A stretch of 64,000 nucleotides of DNA from an uncultured Oscillospiraceae bacterium (lineage in GTDB: Bacteria; Bacillota; Clostridia; Oscillospirales; Oscillospiraceae), in the NCBI GenBank assembly GCA_947627735.1, contig CANQXG010000007.1, forward strand, positions 18,240 through 82,239. The letters are read 5' to 3'. Below the pieces are notes generated by a model. The model worked only from the letters and a program-made list of their open reading frames with translations, was not told where the DNA came from and made no database searches. Position numbers and translations under genes: made by a program. Positions 7,674 to 17,093 of this stretch are shown here, piece after piece. How positions within the stretch are numbered: position 1 is the first letter of the stretch; every line of letters begins with the position of its first letter.

Positions 7674-9485
7674 TTATTTCCTGAACTGGTTCTTCATTCG
7701 CTTTTCGTGGTTGAGGATGGCCTTGCGCAGCCGGAGGTGCTCCGGCGTGACCTCCAAAAGCTCGTCGTCCGCCATGAACTCCAGGCACTGCTCCAGGCTC
7801 ATCTGCTTGGGCGGGATGAGGCGCAGCGCCTCGTCGGAGCCGGAGGCCCGGGTGTTGGTCAGGTGCTTGGACCGGCACACGTTCACCACGATGTCCTCTT
7901 TCTTGGGGCTTTCCCCCACCACCATGCCGGCGTACACCGCCGTGCCGGGGCTGATGAACAGCGCGCCCCGGTCCTGGGCGTTCCACAGGCCGTAGGCCAC
8001 CGCCTCGCCTGTTTCAAAGGCGATAAGGGAGCCGGTGTTGCGACGCTTCACGTCCCCCTTCAGGGGGGCGTAGGAGTCGAACACGCTGGCCATGATGCCC
8101 TCGCCCCGGGTGTCGGTGAGAAATTCGCTGCGGTAGCCGAACAGGCCCCGGGTGGGGACAAGGAACTCCAGCTTCATCCGCTCGCCCACCGGCGTCATCT
8201 GCACGAACTCGCCCTTGCGCTGGCCCAGCTTCTCCATCACCGGCCCCACGCACTCGCCGGGCACGTCCAACACCACCCGCTCCATAGGTTCGCACTTCTT
8301 CCCGTCGATGTCCCGGTAGAGCACCCTCGCCGGGGACACGGAGAACTCGTACCCCTCCCGGCGCATGGTCTCGATGAGGATGGACAGGTGCATCTCGCCC
8401 CGGCCCGCCACGTTGAACGCGTCGGTGGTGTCCGTTTCGGTCACCCGCAGGGACACGTCCTTGAGGGTCTCCTGCTCCAGCCGCTGGCGGATGTTCCGGC
8501 TGGTGACCCACTTGCCCTCCCGGCCCGCGAAGGGGCTGTCGTTGACGGAGAAGGTCATCTCGATGGTGGGCGCGGAGATCTTCACGAAGGGCAGCGGCTC
8601 CACCGCCTCGGGAGCGCATATGGTGTCGCCGATGGTCACGTCGCCGATGCCGCTCATGGCGATGATATTGCCCGCCTCCGCCGCCGTCACCGGCGCCCGG
8701 CCCAGAGGCTCGTATTCATACATGCTCACGGCCTTGGCGTGGCGCACCGGCCTCTCGTCGTGGTAGTCGCACACCACGATCTCCTGGTTCTGGGTCACCC
8801 GGCCCCGCTCCACCCGGCCAATGGCGATGCGGCCTACGTACTCGTTGTAGTCCAGGGAGCTGACCAGCATCTGGAACGGCTCATCCAGCCGCCGCTCCGG
8901 GGCGGGGATGTAGTTGACGATGGCCTGGAACAGCGGCTCCAGGTCCGTCCCGGCGCTGTCGGGGCTGACGGAACAGGTGCCCTGGCGGGCGGAGGCGAAC
9001 AGCATGGGGCTGTCCAGCTGCTCGTCGGTGCAGCCCAGGTCCATCAGCAGCTCCAGTATCTCGTCGATGACCTCATAGATGCGCTGGTCGGGCCGGTCGA
9101 TCTTGTTGACCACCACGATCACCTTGTGGCCCAGCTGCAGCGCCCGCTCCAGCACGAACCGGGTCTGGGGCATAGGCCCCTCCGCCGCGTCCACCAGCAG
9201 AAGAACGCCGTTGACCATCTTCAGGATGCGCTCCACCTCGCCGCCGAAGTCGGCGTGGCCCGGGGTGTCCACGATGTTGATCTTCACGTCGTGGTAGTGG
9301 ATGGCGGTGTTCTTGGCCAGGATGGTGATGCCCCGCTCCCGCTCCAGGTCGCCGGAGTCCATGATCCGCTCCTGGACCTGCTGGTTGGCGCGGAAGGCGC
9401 CGGACTGGCGGAGCATGGCGTCCACCAAGGTGGTCTTGCCGTGGTCCACGTGGGCGATGATGGCGATGTTTCTAAGCTCTTGCAT
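7674..9485 (-). CDS. typA: ribosome-associated GTPase TypA/BipA
   Basis: A 603-residue translational GTPase of the TypA/BipA family, with all G motifs: AHVDHGKTT (P-loop, residues 10-18), [12 protein letters not shown] (G3) and NKIDRPDQR (G4). EF-G-like domains II, III and V follow, then the TypA-specific C-terminal domain with [13 protein letters not shown]. It acts on ribosomes and assists 50S assembly or stress adaptation. The start MQELRNIAI at 9485 is the usual Clostridia form. A TTGCAA-N17-TAAAAT promoter lies upstream. It is monocistronic. Confidence 0.95.
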   Translation of the reverse strand: MQELRNIAIIAHVDHGKTTLVDAMLRQSGAFRANQQVQERIMDSGDLERERGITILAKNTAIHYHDVKINIVDTPGHADFGGEVERILKMVNGVLLLVDAAEGPMPQTRFVLERALQLGHKVIVVVNKIDRPDQRIYEVIDEILELLMDLGCTDEQLDSPMLFASARQGTCSVSPDSAGTDLEPLFQAIVNYIPAPERRLDEPFQMLVSSLDYNEYVGRIAIGRVERGRVTQNQEIVVCDYHDERPVRHAKAVSMYEYEPLGRAPVTAAEAGNIIAMSGIGDVTIGDTICAPEAVEPLPFVKISAPTIEMTFSVNDSPFAGREGKWVTSRNIRQRLEQETLKDVSLRVTETDTTDAFNVAGRGEMHLSILIETMRREGYEFSVSPARVLYRDIDGKKCEPMERVVLDVPGECVGPVMEKLGQRKGEFVQMTPVGERMKLEFLVPTRGLFGYRSEFLTDTRGEGIMASVFDSYAPLKGDVKRRNTGSLIAFETGEAVAYGLWNAQDRGALFISPGTAVYAGMVVGESPKKEDIVVNVCRSKHLTNTRASGSDEALRLIPPKQMSLEQCLEFMADDELLEVTPEHLRLRKAILNHEKRMKNQFRK

Positions 9486-9523
9486 AGCTGTCACTCTTTT
9501 CCTTGATATGCACACATTTGGTT

Positions 9524-9552
9524 ATTTTATCACGGCCCGCCGCCGATTGCAA
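9524..9552 (-). promoter_or_regulatory. typA promoter
   Basis: Minus strand TTGCAA (9547-9552), 17-nt spacer, TAAAAT (9524-9529), about 40 bases before the typA ATG. Confidence 0.6.
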
Positions 9553-9557
9553 CCGCC

Positions 9558-9596
9558 GGGACAAAAAAACGCCGGGGCCTCCGCCCCGGTGTTTTT
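9558..9596 (-). terminator. terminator of the acetyltransferase transcript
   Basis: A 14-pair stem with one G-T (9565-9578 with 9583-9596) and a long T run on the minus strand, 27 bases after the stop at 9623. Confidence 0.8.
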
Positions 9597-9622
9597 GTTC
9601 GTTTTGATGGGTATTGGCCCGC

Positions 9623-10231
9623 TCAGTAGTCCTCCACGTCGAAGGGCTTGTCTTTATAATAGTACCTCCGGTCCTCCTCCGTGATCCGCCGCAGCACCCG
9701 GCAGGGGTTGCCCACGGCGATCACGTCGGCGGGGATGTCCTTCGTCACCACGCTGCCCGCGCCGATGACGGCGTTGTCGCCGATGGTGACCCCCGGCAGG
9801 AGGATGACGCCGCCGCCCAGCCACACGTTGTCGCCGATGGTGATGGGCAGGCCGTACTCATAGCCGGAATTGCGGCTCACCGGGTGGATGGGGTGGCCGG
9901 CGGTGCTGATGAGCACGTTGGGCGCGATCTGCACGTTGTCACCGATGGTCACCTTCCCCACGTCCAGCACGGTCAGGCCGTAGTTGGCGAAGAAGTTCTC
10001 CCCCACCTCGATGTTCCAGCCGTAGTCACAATGAAACGGCGGCTCGATCCACACATTCTCCCCGGTCTTTCCGAACAGCTTTTTCAGGATCTCGGGGATA
10101 CGGTCCCGCTCCTCAGGCCGCAGCTGGTTCAGCTCATACACGGCGGCCTTGCAGGCCTCCCGCTCCTCCTCCAGCCCGTCCAGCCATGCCTTATAGGGCA
10201 GGCCCCGCAGCATCCGCTCCTTCTGGTCCAT
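9623..10231 (-). CDS. sugar O-acetyltransferase (maltose acetyltransferase type)
   Basis: A 202-residue hexapeptide-repeat acetyltransferase of the Maa/LacA/NodL group, which moves acetyl from acetyl-CoA to a sugar hydroxyl. The N-terminal Mac domain includes MLRGLPYKAWLDGL and EILKKLFG. The left-handed beta-helix follows, with repeats such as VTIGDNVQIAPNV, ITIGDNVWLGGGV and VTIGDNAVIGAGS. The catalytic histidine is in STAGHPIHP. GGGAGG lies 8 bases before the ATG. It sits 15 bases after the MATE exporter gene, probably in the same transcript. Confidence 0.9.
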   Translation of the reverse strand: MDQKERMLRGLPYKAWLDGLEEEREACKAAVYELNQLRPEERDRIPEILKKLFGKTGENVWIEPPFHCDYGWNIEVGENFFANYGLTVLDVGKVTIGDNVQIAPNVLISTAGHPIHPVSRNSGYEYGLPITIGDNVWLGGGVILLPGVTIGDNAVIGAGSVVTKDIPADVIAVGNPCRVLRRITEEDRRYYYKDKPFDVEDY

Positions 10232-10246
10232 GATACTTCCTCCCTC

Positions 10247-11623
10247 TCATCCGGCCTTGGCCGGCCAATTCTCCTCCCACCGGCTGAACCGGTAGCACAG
10301 GCTGATGACCACCGCGCATATGACCCACCCCATGGGGTAGGCGATGGCCACGGCATACACGTTCCCGGGCAGCGCCCGGCTGGCCACGAACAGGAACGCC
10401 TGCCGGAAGAACACGTGGGTGCACAGCGTCACCACCATGGGCACCCGGCTCTTCCCCGCGCCCCGCATGGCCCCGGAGAACACCTGGTTGAAGCTGCACA
10501 GCGCCGCGAAGGGCGTGCACAGCCGGATGAACAGCACCCCGAAGGCGGTGGCCTCCTCGTGGTCGATGAACAGCCGCACCAGCGGCCCGGGGAAGGCGCA
10601 TATCACCGCCGCGGCGGCCCCGGCCACCCCCAGGCTCATCCACAGCGCCGCCCACACGCCCTTCTTCGCCCGATCGGGCCGCCCGGCCCCCAGGTTCTGG
10701 GCCACGAAGGTGGTGGCGGCCTGGCCCATGCTCTGCATGGGCAGCATCAAATACTGGTCCAGCTTCCTGTAACAGCCCCACCCGGCGATGGCGGCGGTGT
10801 CGAAGGCGTTGATATAGGCCTGGACGAACACGTTGGAGAAGGCCACCACGGCCTTCTGCAGCCCCACGGGCAGGCCCACGCCCATGATCCGCCCGGCCAG
10901 GGACCGGTCGAGGCGCATCATTTCCCGCCACCGGAAGGCGCACCCCGGCTCGGGCAGCCGGCTCAGCACGATCAGCACCAGCACCGCGCTCACCGCCTGG
11001 GACGCCACGGTGGCGGCGGCCACCCCGGCGATGCCCCACCTAAACGCCAGCACGAACACCAGGTCCAGTATCACGTTCATCACGCTGCTGACCACCAAAA
11101 ACAGGGTGGGCCGGCGGGTATCCCCCAGCGCCCGGAGGATGGAGCTGCCCATGTTGTAGATGAGCAGTCCCCCGATGCCGGCGAAGTAGATGTGCAGGTA
11201 CAAACTCGCCTCGGCGAACACGTCCTCCGGCGTGGCGGTGGCCCGGAGCATCCAGTCGCAGCTGGCCAGGCCCAGGGCGGTCATGGCTGCGCACCCCAGG
11301 AAGGTGAGAGCCATGGTGGTCTGGATGGACCCGTGGAGCTTTTCCGTGTCCCGGGCGCCGAAGCACTGGCTGATGACGGCGCTGGCCCCCACCCCCAGGC
11401 CGGTGAAGAAATTCACCAGGGTCTTGCAGATGTGGTTGGTGGCGCTCACCGCCGCGAAGGCCTCCAGTCCCACGAACTGGCCCACCACGATGGAGTCCAC
11501 CGTGTTGTACATCAGCTGGAACAGGTCCCCCAGCAGCAGGGGTATGGAGAAGGACACCAGCACCGGCCATATGGCCCCCTGGGTCATGTCCACGGTCCTG
11601 CCCCGCACGGCCTGTCTGGCCAC
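10247..11623 (-). CDS. MATE-family efflux transporter
   Basis: A 458-residue, roughly 12-helix multidrug and toxic compound extrusion protein of the inner membrane, driven by Na+ or H+. It opens with the family signature region (GAIWPVLVSFSIPLLLGDLFQ, then YNTVDSIVVGQFVG). The mid-protein duplicate appears as GVGLPVGLQKAVVAFSNVFV. The start is GTG at 11623, with GAGGAGG upstream. It is likely co-transcribed with the downstream acetyltransferase. The substrate is unknown. Confidence 0.9.
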   Translation of the reverse strand: MARQAVRGRTVDMTQGAIWPVLVSFSIPLLLGDLFQLMYNTVDSIVVGQFVGLEAFAAVSATNHICKTLVNFFTGLGVGASAVISQCFGARDTEKLHGSIQTTMALTFLGCAAMTALGLASCDWMLRATATPEDVFAEASLYLHIYFAGIGGLLIYNMGSSILRALGDTRRPTLFLVVSSVMNVILDLVFVLAFRWGIAGVAAATVASQAVSAVLVLIVLSRLPEPGCAFRWREMMRLDRSLAGRIMGVGLPVGLQKAVVAFSNVFVQAYINAFDTAAIAGWGCYRKLDQYLMLPMQSMGQAATTFVAQNLGAGRPDRAKKGVWAALWMSLGVAGAAAAVICAFPGPLVRLFIDHEEATAFGVLFIRLCTPFAALCSFNQVFSGAMRGAGKSRVPMVVTLCTHVFFRQAFLFVASRALPGNVYAVAIAYPMGWVICAVVISLCYRFSRWEENWPAKAG

Positions 11624-11663
11624 GGCTGCGCCTCCTCTCGAAAAAATGTGCCGGCCCCGGGGC

Positions 11664-11701
11664 CGGAAAAGGCGGGACCGGGCTGTCAGGTCCGGTCCCG
11701 C
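11664..11701 (-). terminator. terminator of the hybrid-kinase operon
   Basis: A 10-bp GC stem (11672-11681 with 11692-11701) and a minus-strand TTTTCC tail, 7 bases after the kinase stop. Confidence 0.6.
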
Positions 11702-11707
11702 GGAAAC

Positions 11708-14287
11708 TTACTGCTTCTCCCGGGCCTTCAGCTGGTGGCTGATGACCTCGATGAGCTTCTGGACATTGATGGGCTTGGCGATGTGGTCGTTCATGCCGCA
11801 CTCCAGCGCCAGCTTCCGGTCCTCCTCGAAGGCGTTGGCGGTCATGGCCACGATGGGGATGCCGGCCAGGGCCGGGTCCGGCAGGGCGCGGATGGCCCTG
11901 GTGGCCTCGTAGCCGTTCATGATGGGCATCTGCACGTCCATGAGGATCAGGTCATACTGCCCCGGCGCGGCGGAGCGGACCTTGTCCACCGCCACGGTGC
12001 CGTCCTCGGCCTGGTCCACCTCGAAGCCGCTCTCGGTGAGCAGCTCCACGGCGATCTCCCGGTTCAGCTCGTTGTCCTCCACCAGCAGGAGCCTGCTCCC
12101 CTTCAGCTCCTCCGCCGGGTCGGGCAGCGCGGCTGCCGCCGCCGCGGCAGGCTCCGCCTTGCCCAGGGCGCTGACCAGGGTGTCCCGCAGCTCGGACAGG
12201 AAGATGGGCTTGTTGCAGAAGGCGGTGACCCCCGCCTGCTTGGCCTCCTCCTCGAAAGCGGTCCAGTCGTAGGCGGTGAGGATGATGATGGGCACGTGCT
12301 CCCCCACCACGGCCCGGACCTGCCGGACCACCTCCAGCCCGCTCAGATCGGGCAGCGCCCAGTCCACGATGTAGGCGTAAAACTCGTCCCCCATCTCCAC
12401 GGCCTGGCGCGCCCGGAGCACCGCCTCCCGGCCATGCATGGTCCACTCGGCCCGCATGCCGATCTGGGTGAGCATCTTCGTGACGCTGTCGCAGGTGGAG
12501 AAGCTGTCGTCCACCACCAGGCCCCGCATGCCCTTCAGCTCGCCGATCTCCGGACTCTGATGGGCCTCGGACTGGAGGCGGAACTGCAGCTCGATGATGA
12601 ACTCCGTGCCCTCGTTGGGGGCCGACTCCACCCGGATGGTGCCGCCCATGGTGTCCACGATGCTCTTGGTGATGGCCATGCCCAGACCGGTGCCCTGGAT
12701 GCCGCTGACGGTGGAGGTGCGCTCCCGCTCGAAGGGTTCAAAGATGTGCTCGACGAACTCCGGACTCATGCCGATGCCCGTGTCCTTCACCCGGATCTCA
12801 TAGGAGCCGTACCCCTTGGGGGCGCCGGGCTTCTGGCGGATCATCATAGACACGGACCCGCCGGCGGGGGTGAACTTGATGGCGTTGGACAGCAGGTTCA
12901 GCAGCACCTGGTTGACGTGCAGCTTGTCGCAGTATATGTTCTCGTCCACCACATCCATGGTGTCCATGAAGAAGTTGAGCTGCTTGGCGTGCATCTGGGT
13001 CTGGATGATGTTGCGCATATCCCGGAAGATGTCCGAGATGGAGCAGGGCTTCTCCTCGATGTTCAGCTTCCCCGACTCGATGCGGCTCATGTCCAGCACG
13101 TCGTTTATCAGGCTCAGCAGGTGGTTGCTGGACGAGAGGATCTTGGCCAGATACTCCTGCACCCGCTCCCGGTTGTCCAGGTTCGTCTCCGCCAGGGTGG
13201 TGAAGCCGATGATGGCGTTCATGGGCGTGCGGATATCGTGGCTCATGTTGCTGAGAAAGACGGTCTTGGCCCGCTCGGCGGCCTCGGCCTTGTGGAGCTT
13301 CTCCTCCAGCACGGCCCGCTCCACCGCCCGGTCCCGCTCCTGCACGGCATAGCGGCGCACCAGGATATAATAGACGGCCACGGCCAGCACCAGCACCGCC
13401 GCCAGCACCAGGCACACCTCCCGCAGGGCGAAGGAGCTGGCGAAGGCCTCCCTCTCCGGCACGGACACGGCGATGGACCACTCGTTGATGCCGGCGGGGG
13501 CGTAGTACATGTACTGCCAGCCGTCGGTGATGTCGGTGCGGTAGATGACGTACCCGGTGCCCTGGGCCAGGATATCCTCGGTATACGCATCCCAGGTCTG
13601 TTCGCCCTTGGTCTGCCTTCCGTCCACGCCGTCGGTGTAAGTGTTCACGTTGCCCAGCTCGTCGTGCCAGGTGTCCAGGATGAAGTCGCCGTTGTGGGTG
13701 TCGATGATATACACGGTAGCGGTGCCGTTATAGATATTGTTGATGTTCAGGCTCTTTGGCAGATCCTCCAGCCGGGTCAGGCCGTACAGCAGCGCCACCG
13801 TTTCGCCGTTCTGGACCACGGGCACATAGTGGCGCACCACCGGCGTGCGGTTGGTCAGACTGTGGCTGCGGTTGGTCACGTGCTCCCCCAGCGGCGCCTC
13901 CTCGGCGTAGGACACGTCGTCCACGTCGGACACGTCCGTCACCCTCCCGTCGGCGGTGATGACGGTCTCGTCCGGCATGAGCAGCCGCACGTTCATGGTG
14001 TCCAGCAGCGGCGCGACGGAACCCATGGTCTCGATGGCGGATTCGGTGTCCAGCTCTCCCGCGGCGATGATCTGGGCGGTGGCGTTGAGGATGTCGCTGT
14101 CCCGCTGGAACTTGCTGATGACCTCCTCCATGACGGTGTCCACGCCTTCCTCCAGCCGGCCCAGGCTCCGTGCCCGGAGCACGCCCGCCACGTGGATGTA
14201 GGTCAGGATCAGCCCCACGGCGATGATAAGGATCAGGACCAGCGTCGCCATGAAGGTCCTGTTGCGCGCTATGCGCTGCTTTTTCAC
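11708..14287 (-). CDS. Cache-type hybrid sensor histidine kinase with two receiver domains
   Basis: An 859-residue membrane kinase. One helix near residues 12-34 and a second near 286-308 flank an extracellular region of about 250 residues, probably a double-Cache sensor. HisKA carries the phospho-acceptor His in NMSHDIRTPMNAI (near residue 349). The HATPase domain has DTGIGM and GTGLGMAI. Receiver 1 has its Asp in YIVDWALPD and Lys in CNKPIF; receiver 2 has VEDNELNRE and LILMDVQMP. The start is GTG at 14287 after GGGAGGGAG. It lacks its own Hpt domain, but a separate Hpt protein is encoded 25 bases upstream, consistent with a multistep phosphorelay. Confidence 0.9.
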   Translation of the reverse strand: MKKQRIARNRTFMATLVLILIIAVGLILTYIHVAGVLRARSLGRLEEGVDTVMEEVISKFQRDSDILNATAQIIAAGELDTESAIETMGSVAPLLDTMNVRLLMPDETVITADGRVTDVSDVDDVSYAEEAPLGEHVTNRSHSLTNRTPVVRHYVPVVQNGETVALLYGLTRLEDLPKSLNINNIYNGTATVYIIDTHNGDFILDTWHDELGNVNTYTDGVDGRQTKGEQTWDAYTEDILAQGTGYVIYRTDITDGWQYMYYAPAGINEWSIAVSVPEREAFASSFALREVCLVLAAVLVLAVAVYYILVRRYAVQERDRAVERAVLEEKLHKAEAAERAKTVFLSNMSHDIRTPMNAIIGFTTLAETNLDNRERVQEYLAKILSSSNHLLSLINDVLDMSRIESGKLNIEEKPCSISDIFRDMRNIIQTQMHAKQLNFFMDTMDVVDENIYCDKLHVNQVLLNLLSNAIKFTPAGGSVSMMIRQKPGAPKGYGSYEIRVKDTGIGMSPEFVEHIFEPFERERTSTVSGIQGTGLGMAITKSIVDTMGGTIRVESAPNEGTEFIIELQFRLQSEAHQSPEIGELKGMRGLVVDDSFSTCDSVTKMLTQIGMRAEWTMHGREAVLRARQAVEMGDEFYAYIVDWALPDLSGLEVVRQVRAVVGEHVPIIILTAYDWTAFEEEAKQAGVTAFCNKPIFLSELRDTLVSALGKAEPAAAAAAALPDPAEELKGSRLLLVEDNELNREIAVELLTESGFEVDQAEDGTVAVDKVRSAAPGQYDLILMDVQMPIMNGYEATRAIRALPDPALAGIPIVAMTANAFEEDRKLALECGMNDHIAKPINVQKLIEVISHQLKAREKQ

Positions 14288-14312
14288 AGCTCTCCCTCCC
14301 GTCGCGCTTATT

Positions 14313-14675
14313 TTACAGCCCGGCGCTCTGCTTGAAGGTCAGGATGGTCCCGGCGGTCTGGGCATAATCCGCCTTCACCTGCTCCAGCAGGCCGTCCGCC
14401 GCCGGGCTTTTCCCGCCCCGGAGGGCCTCGGTCAGGTCGTGGCTGGACTGGCCCAGCTTGGTGAAGCCAAGGTTCTGGCACATGCCCTTGATGGTGTGGC
14501 TGGCCCGGAAGGCCTCCTCGATGCGGCCCTCGGCCATGGCGTCGCACAGCAGCTGGAAGCTGCCGTCGTCCAGGAATTTCAGCACGAACTTCTGCACCAG
14601 CCGCTCGCTGCGCAGCCGGCCCATCACGTCGTCGTAGTCGGCCCCCATGGCCTTGTAGCACTCCTGCAGGGTCAT
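14313..14675 (-). CDS. histidine phosphotransfer (Hpt) protein
   Basis: A 120-residue stand-alone Hpt domain. The phospho-accepting residue is His60 in FRASHTIKGMCQNLG, the standard HxxKG pattern. The rest is a helical bundle with no catalytic part. It would carry phosphate between a kinase receiver and a response regulator. Its ATG overlaps the stop of the upstream REC/HD-GYP/GGDEF gene by four bases, and the hybrid kinase follows after 25 bases, so the three are one operon. Confidence 0.88.
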   Translation of the reverse strand: MTLQECYKAMGADYDDVMGRLRSERLVQKFVLKFLDDGSFQLLCDAMAEGRIEEAFRASHTIKGMCQNLGFTKLGQSSHDLTEALRGGKSPAADGLLEQVKADYAQTAGTILTFKQSAGL

Positions 14676-16762
14676 TGTGTTTCTCCTCCTTTTTCGTCAA
14701 TCCTGGTCATGCTGCCCTGCACCGTACCCAGCAGATCGTGCAGGGAGTCGTCATAGAACCGGAACCGCCCGCCGCCGGAGCGCTTGACGCTGTAAAGCGC
14801 CGCGTCCGCCGCCTGGAGCAGCTGCTCGTATGTACTGCCGTCGTTCTCGCCTCCCAGGGCCACGCCCATGGACAGGCGGATGGGGAACTGCTCAAAGTCC
14901 TCGCATATGTTGTTGTAGATACGTTCCACCGTCTTCTCGATGTCCGTCTTGTACTCCAGAAACAGCAGGAACTCATCGCCCCCCGCCCGGCAGCATATAT
15001 CGGTCTGACGGACGCTGCCGTGCAGCTTTTCCGCCACCCGGATGAGCACCTGGTCGCCGAACATGTGGCCGAACACGTCGTTTGCGTACTTGAACCGGTC
15101 CACGTCGAAGAACACCAGCGCGTACCGGGCCTCCGGCCTGTCCTGCATCCGCAGCTCGATCTGCTCCTGGGCGCTGGAGCGGTTGAGCAGCCCCGTCATG
15201 GCGTCGGTGGACGCCCTGTCCTCCAGCTCCTGCAGCCGCACCCTAGACTCGTGCACGTCCACGGCCTTGCCCAAAGCGCCCTCGAACTGGGGCGGCGTAT
15301 CCGCCGACCACACCGCCCGGGATATGACCCGGTGCCACCGGGTGCCCCCGTCATAGTGCAGCGCGCACTCCATCTGCACGTCCGGCTCCTTGGGCGTGGT
15401 GGCCCGCAGCTTCGCAGACAGCTCCTCCCACACCCCGGGTCCCAGCACGGCCTGCAGCTTCGGGTCATTGACCGGGTCCATGACGATCTCGTCCACGCCC
15501 AGCTTTTTCGCCCCCCAGGGCGACAGGGTGATCATGGGCGGGGACACGGTGAACTCGAACTGGATATCCTCCGTCAGGGCGGCGAAGAAGCTGAACTTGT
15601 CCCGCTCATAATCCAGCAGCCGCAGCGTGCGCGTGCTCACGCCGCTGTGCAGCGACTCGTCGGCGATGGCCTGGATCTCCCGGCGGGTACCCTTGCTGAC
15701 GCTGCCGCCGGCCAGCTGGCCCCGGATCTGCCCCGCGCTCTCCCGCAGGCACTCCAGCAGCAGCGGATTAAAGGTCCCGCACTTCCCGTCCAGGATCATC
15801 TGCACCGCCGTTTCATGGGGGATGGGGTCTTTATACACCCGTGGGCTGGTCAGCGCGTCGTACACATCCGCCAGCGCCACCACCTGTGCGCTGATGGGGA
15901 TATCGTCCCCCGCCAGCCCGTCGGGATAGCCCCGCCCGTCGTACCGCTCATGGTGCCACCGGCATATCTCATAGGCCGTGCGCACCAGCGGATCGTTCTG
16001 GTGCACCGGCAGCTCATCCAGCATCCGCGCGCCCACCATGGCGTGGGTCTTCATCACCTCGAACTCCTCGGCGGTGAGCCGGCCCGGCTTGTTGAGGATA
16101 TGCTCGTCGATGGCGATCTTGCCGATATCATGCAGCGCCGAGCCGGTGCTGATCCGGGAAATATCGCCGGCGGTGAGGTGGTACTGATCGGTCTTCTGCA
16201 TCAGCAGCCGCAAAAAGAAGTCGGTCAGGGTCCGCACGTTCAGGATATGCTGTCCGCTCTCGCCGTTGCGGAACTCCACGATATGGCTGAGGATATCGAT
16301 CATCATGCCGCTGCGGCGTTCCTTCTCGTATATCTGCTCCTCCACCATGCTCACCAGCCGCCGCTGCTTTGCGTACAGCAGCAGGGTATTGACCACCCGC
16401 CGCCGCACGATCAGCGCGTCGAACGGCCGCATGATGAAGTCGGTCACGCCCATATCATAGGCCCGCTCCACCTGGGGCGAGCCGCTCTCGGCGGAGACCA
16501 TGATCACGGGCGTTGCCTCGATCCACCCGTTCTGGTTCATCACGCCCAGCACATCGAACCCGTTCATCCTGGGCATGACGATGTCCAGCAGCACCAGATC
16601 GATCTCGTCGCTCTTTTTCTGCATGATGGACACGGCTTCCAGCCCGTCCTCCGCCTCCAGGATATCGTACTCGTCCCCCAGCATATCCGCCAGGATGGAA
16701 CGGTTCATCTCCGAGTCGTCCACCACCAGGATGGTCTGTCGTTTGCTGCTTGCTTTTTCCAC
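14672..16762 (-). CDS. response regulator with HD-GYP and GGDEF domains
   Basis: The 696-residue protein has, in order: a receiver domain (residues 9-125, VVDDSEMNRS, Asp in LVLLDIVMPRMNG); an HD-GYP phosphodiesterase with ALHDIGKIAIDE (near 209) and HHERYDGRGYP (near 275); a PAS-like region (about 370-505); and a diguanylate cyclase. The cyclase has an intact AGGDEF motif and an RxxD inhibitory site (RQTD) five residues before it. Both c-di-GMP-degrading and c-di-GMP-making halves look catalytically intact. It has no membrane segment. It heads the operon with the Hpt protein and the Cache kinase, its probable phosphate source. A TTGACA-N17-TATCAT promoter lies at 16803-16831. Confidence 0.92.
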   Translation of the reverse strand: MEKASSKRQTILVVDDSEMNRSILADMLGDEYDILEAEDGLEAVSIMQKKSDEIDLVLLDIVMPRMNGFDVLGVMNQNGWIEATPVIMVSAESGSPQVERAYDMGVTDFIMRPFDALIVRRRVVNTLLLYAKQRRLVSMVEEQIYEKERRSGMMIDILSHIVEFRNGESGQHILNVRTLTDFFLRLLMQKTDQYHLTAGDISRISTGSALHDIGKIAIDEHILNKPGRLTAEEFEVMKTHAMVGARMLDELPVHQNDPLVRTAYEICRWHHERYDGRGYPDGLAGDDIPISAQVVALADVYDALTSPRVYKDPIPHETAVQMILDGKCGTFNPLLLECLRESAGQIRGQLAGGSVSKGTRREIQAIADESLHSGVSTRTLRLLDYERDKFSFFAALTEDIQFEFTVSPPMITLSPWGAKKLGVDEIVMDPVNDPKLQAVLGPGVWEELSAKLRATTPKEPDVQMECALHYDGGTRWHRVISRAVWSADTPPQFEGALGKAVDVHESRVRLQELEDRASTDAMTGLLNRSSAQEQIELRMQDRPEARYALVFFDVDRFKYANDVFGHMFGDQVLIRVAEKLHGSVRQTDICCRAGGDEFLLFLEYKTDIEKTVERIYNNICEDFEQFPIRLSMGVALGGENDGSTYEQLLQAADAALYSVKRSGGGRFRFYDDSLHDLLGTVQGSMTRIDEKGGETQ

Positions 16763-16802
16763 GCGTATTAGCTCCTTCCGGCGGTCCGACCGCCATCATA
16801 CA

Positions 16803-16831
16803 ATGATATAATAACCCCCGGTTTTTGTCAA
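16803..16831 (-). promoter_or_regulatory. promoter of the c-di-GMP/phosphorelay operon
   Basis: Minus strand TTGACA (16826-16831), 17-nt spacer, TATCAT (16803-16808), about 40 bases before the ATG at 16762. Confidence 0.7.
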
Positions 16832-16846
16832 TCGCGTTTCCGGCGT

Positions 16847-16883
16847 GATGAAAAGACCGGACGTGGTCTCCCACGTCCGGTCT
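16847..16883 (-). terminator. terminator after the surface-protein operon
   Basis: A perfect 13-bp stem (16854-16866 with 16871-16883) with a TCTC loop and minus-strand TTTTCATC tail, 7 bases after the stop of the 59-aa gene. Confidence 0.75.
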
Positions 16884-16890
16884 GCGCGTT

Positions 16891-17070
16891 TTATTGGCGG
16901 TCCTTGCCTTCCTTTGCGATCTTCTCGCTCAGCTCATCCTCGAAGTCCCTCTGGCGCTTCTTCTGCTTGGCCACGTGCACCGCCAGCACGACGATCATCG
17001 CCGCCAGCGCCGCCAGCGCGCCCAGGTCCCACAGGCAGAAGCCGAAGTGTGTGTGAAAGTATTGATGCAT
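16891..17070 (-). CDS. small membrane protein, 59 aa, downstream of the surface protein
   Basis: A single-pass protein: MHQYFHTHFGFCLWDLGAL, then one helix (LAALAAMIVVLAVHVA), then a highly charged cytoplasmic tail beginning KQKKRQRDFEDEL. GGGAGG lies 8 bases before the ATG. It begins 24 bases after the large surface protein stop and shares its terminator, so the pair is an operon. The tail resembles the charged tail of the neighbour (HDRKRRQEQEFEVRSEL), suggesting related membrane tethering. No family is recognised. Confidence 0.65.
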   Translation of the reverse strand: MHQYFHTHFGFCLWDLGALAALAAMIVVLAVHVAKQKKRQRDFEDELSEKIAKEGKDRQ

Positions 17071-17093
17071 GTCTTATGCCTCCCTTGTCCGGC

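Noticed and set aside
9614..14335. 1573-codon open frame opposite the acetyltransferase, MATE and kinase genes
   Set aside because: It spans three well-supported genes on the other strand and has no recognisable domain; it is a composition shadow.
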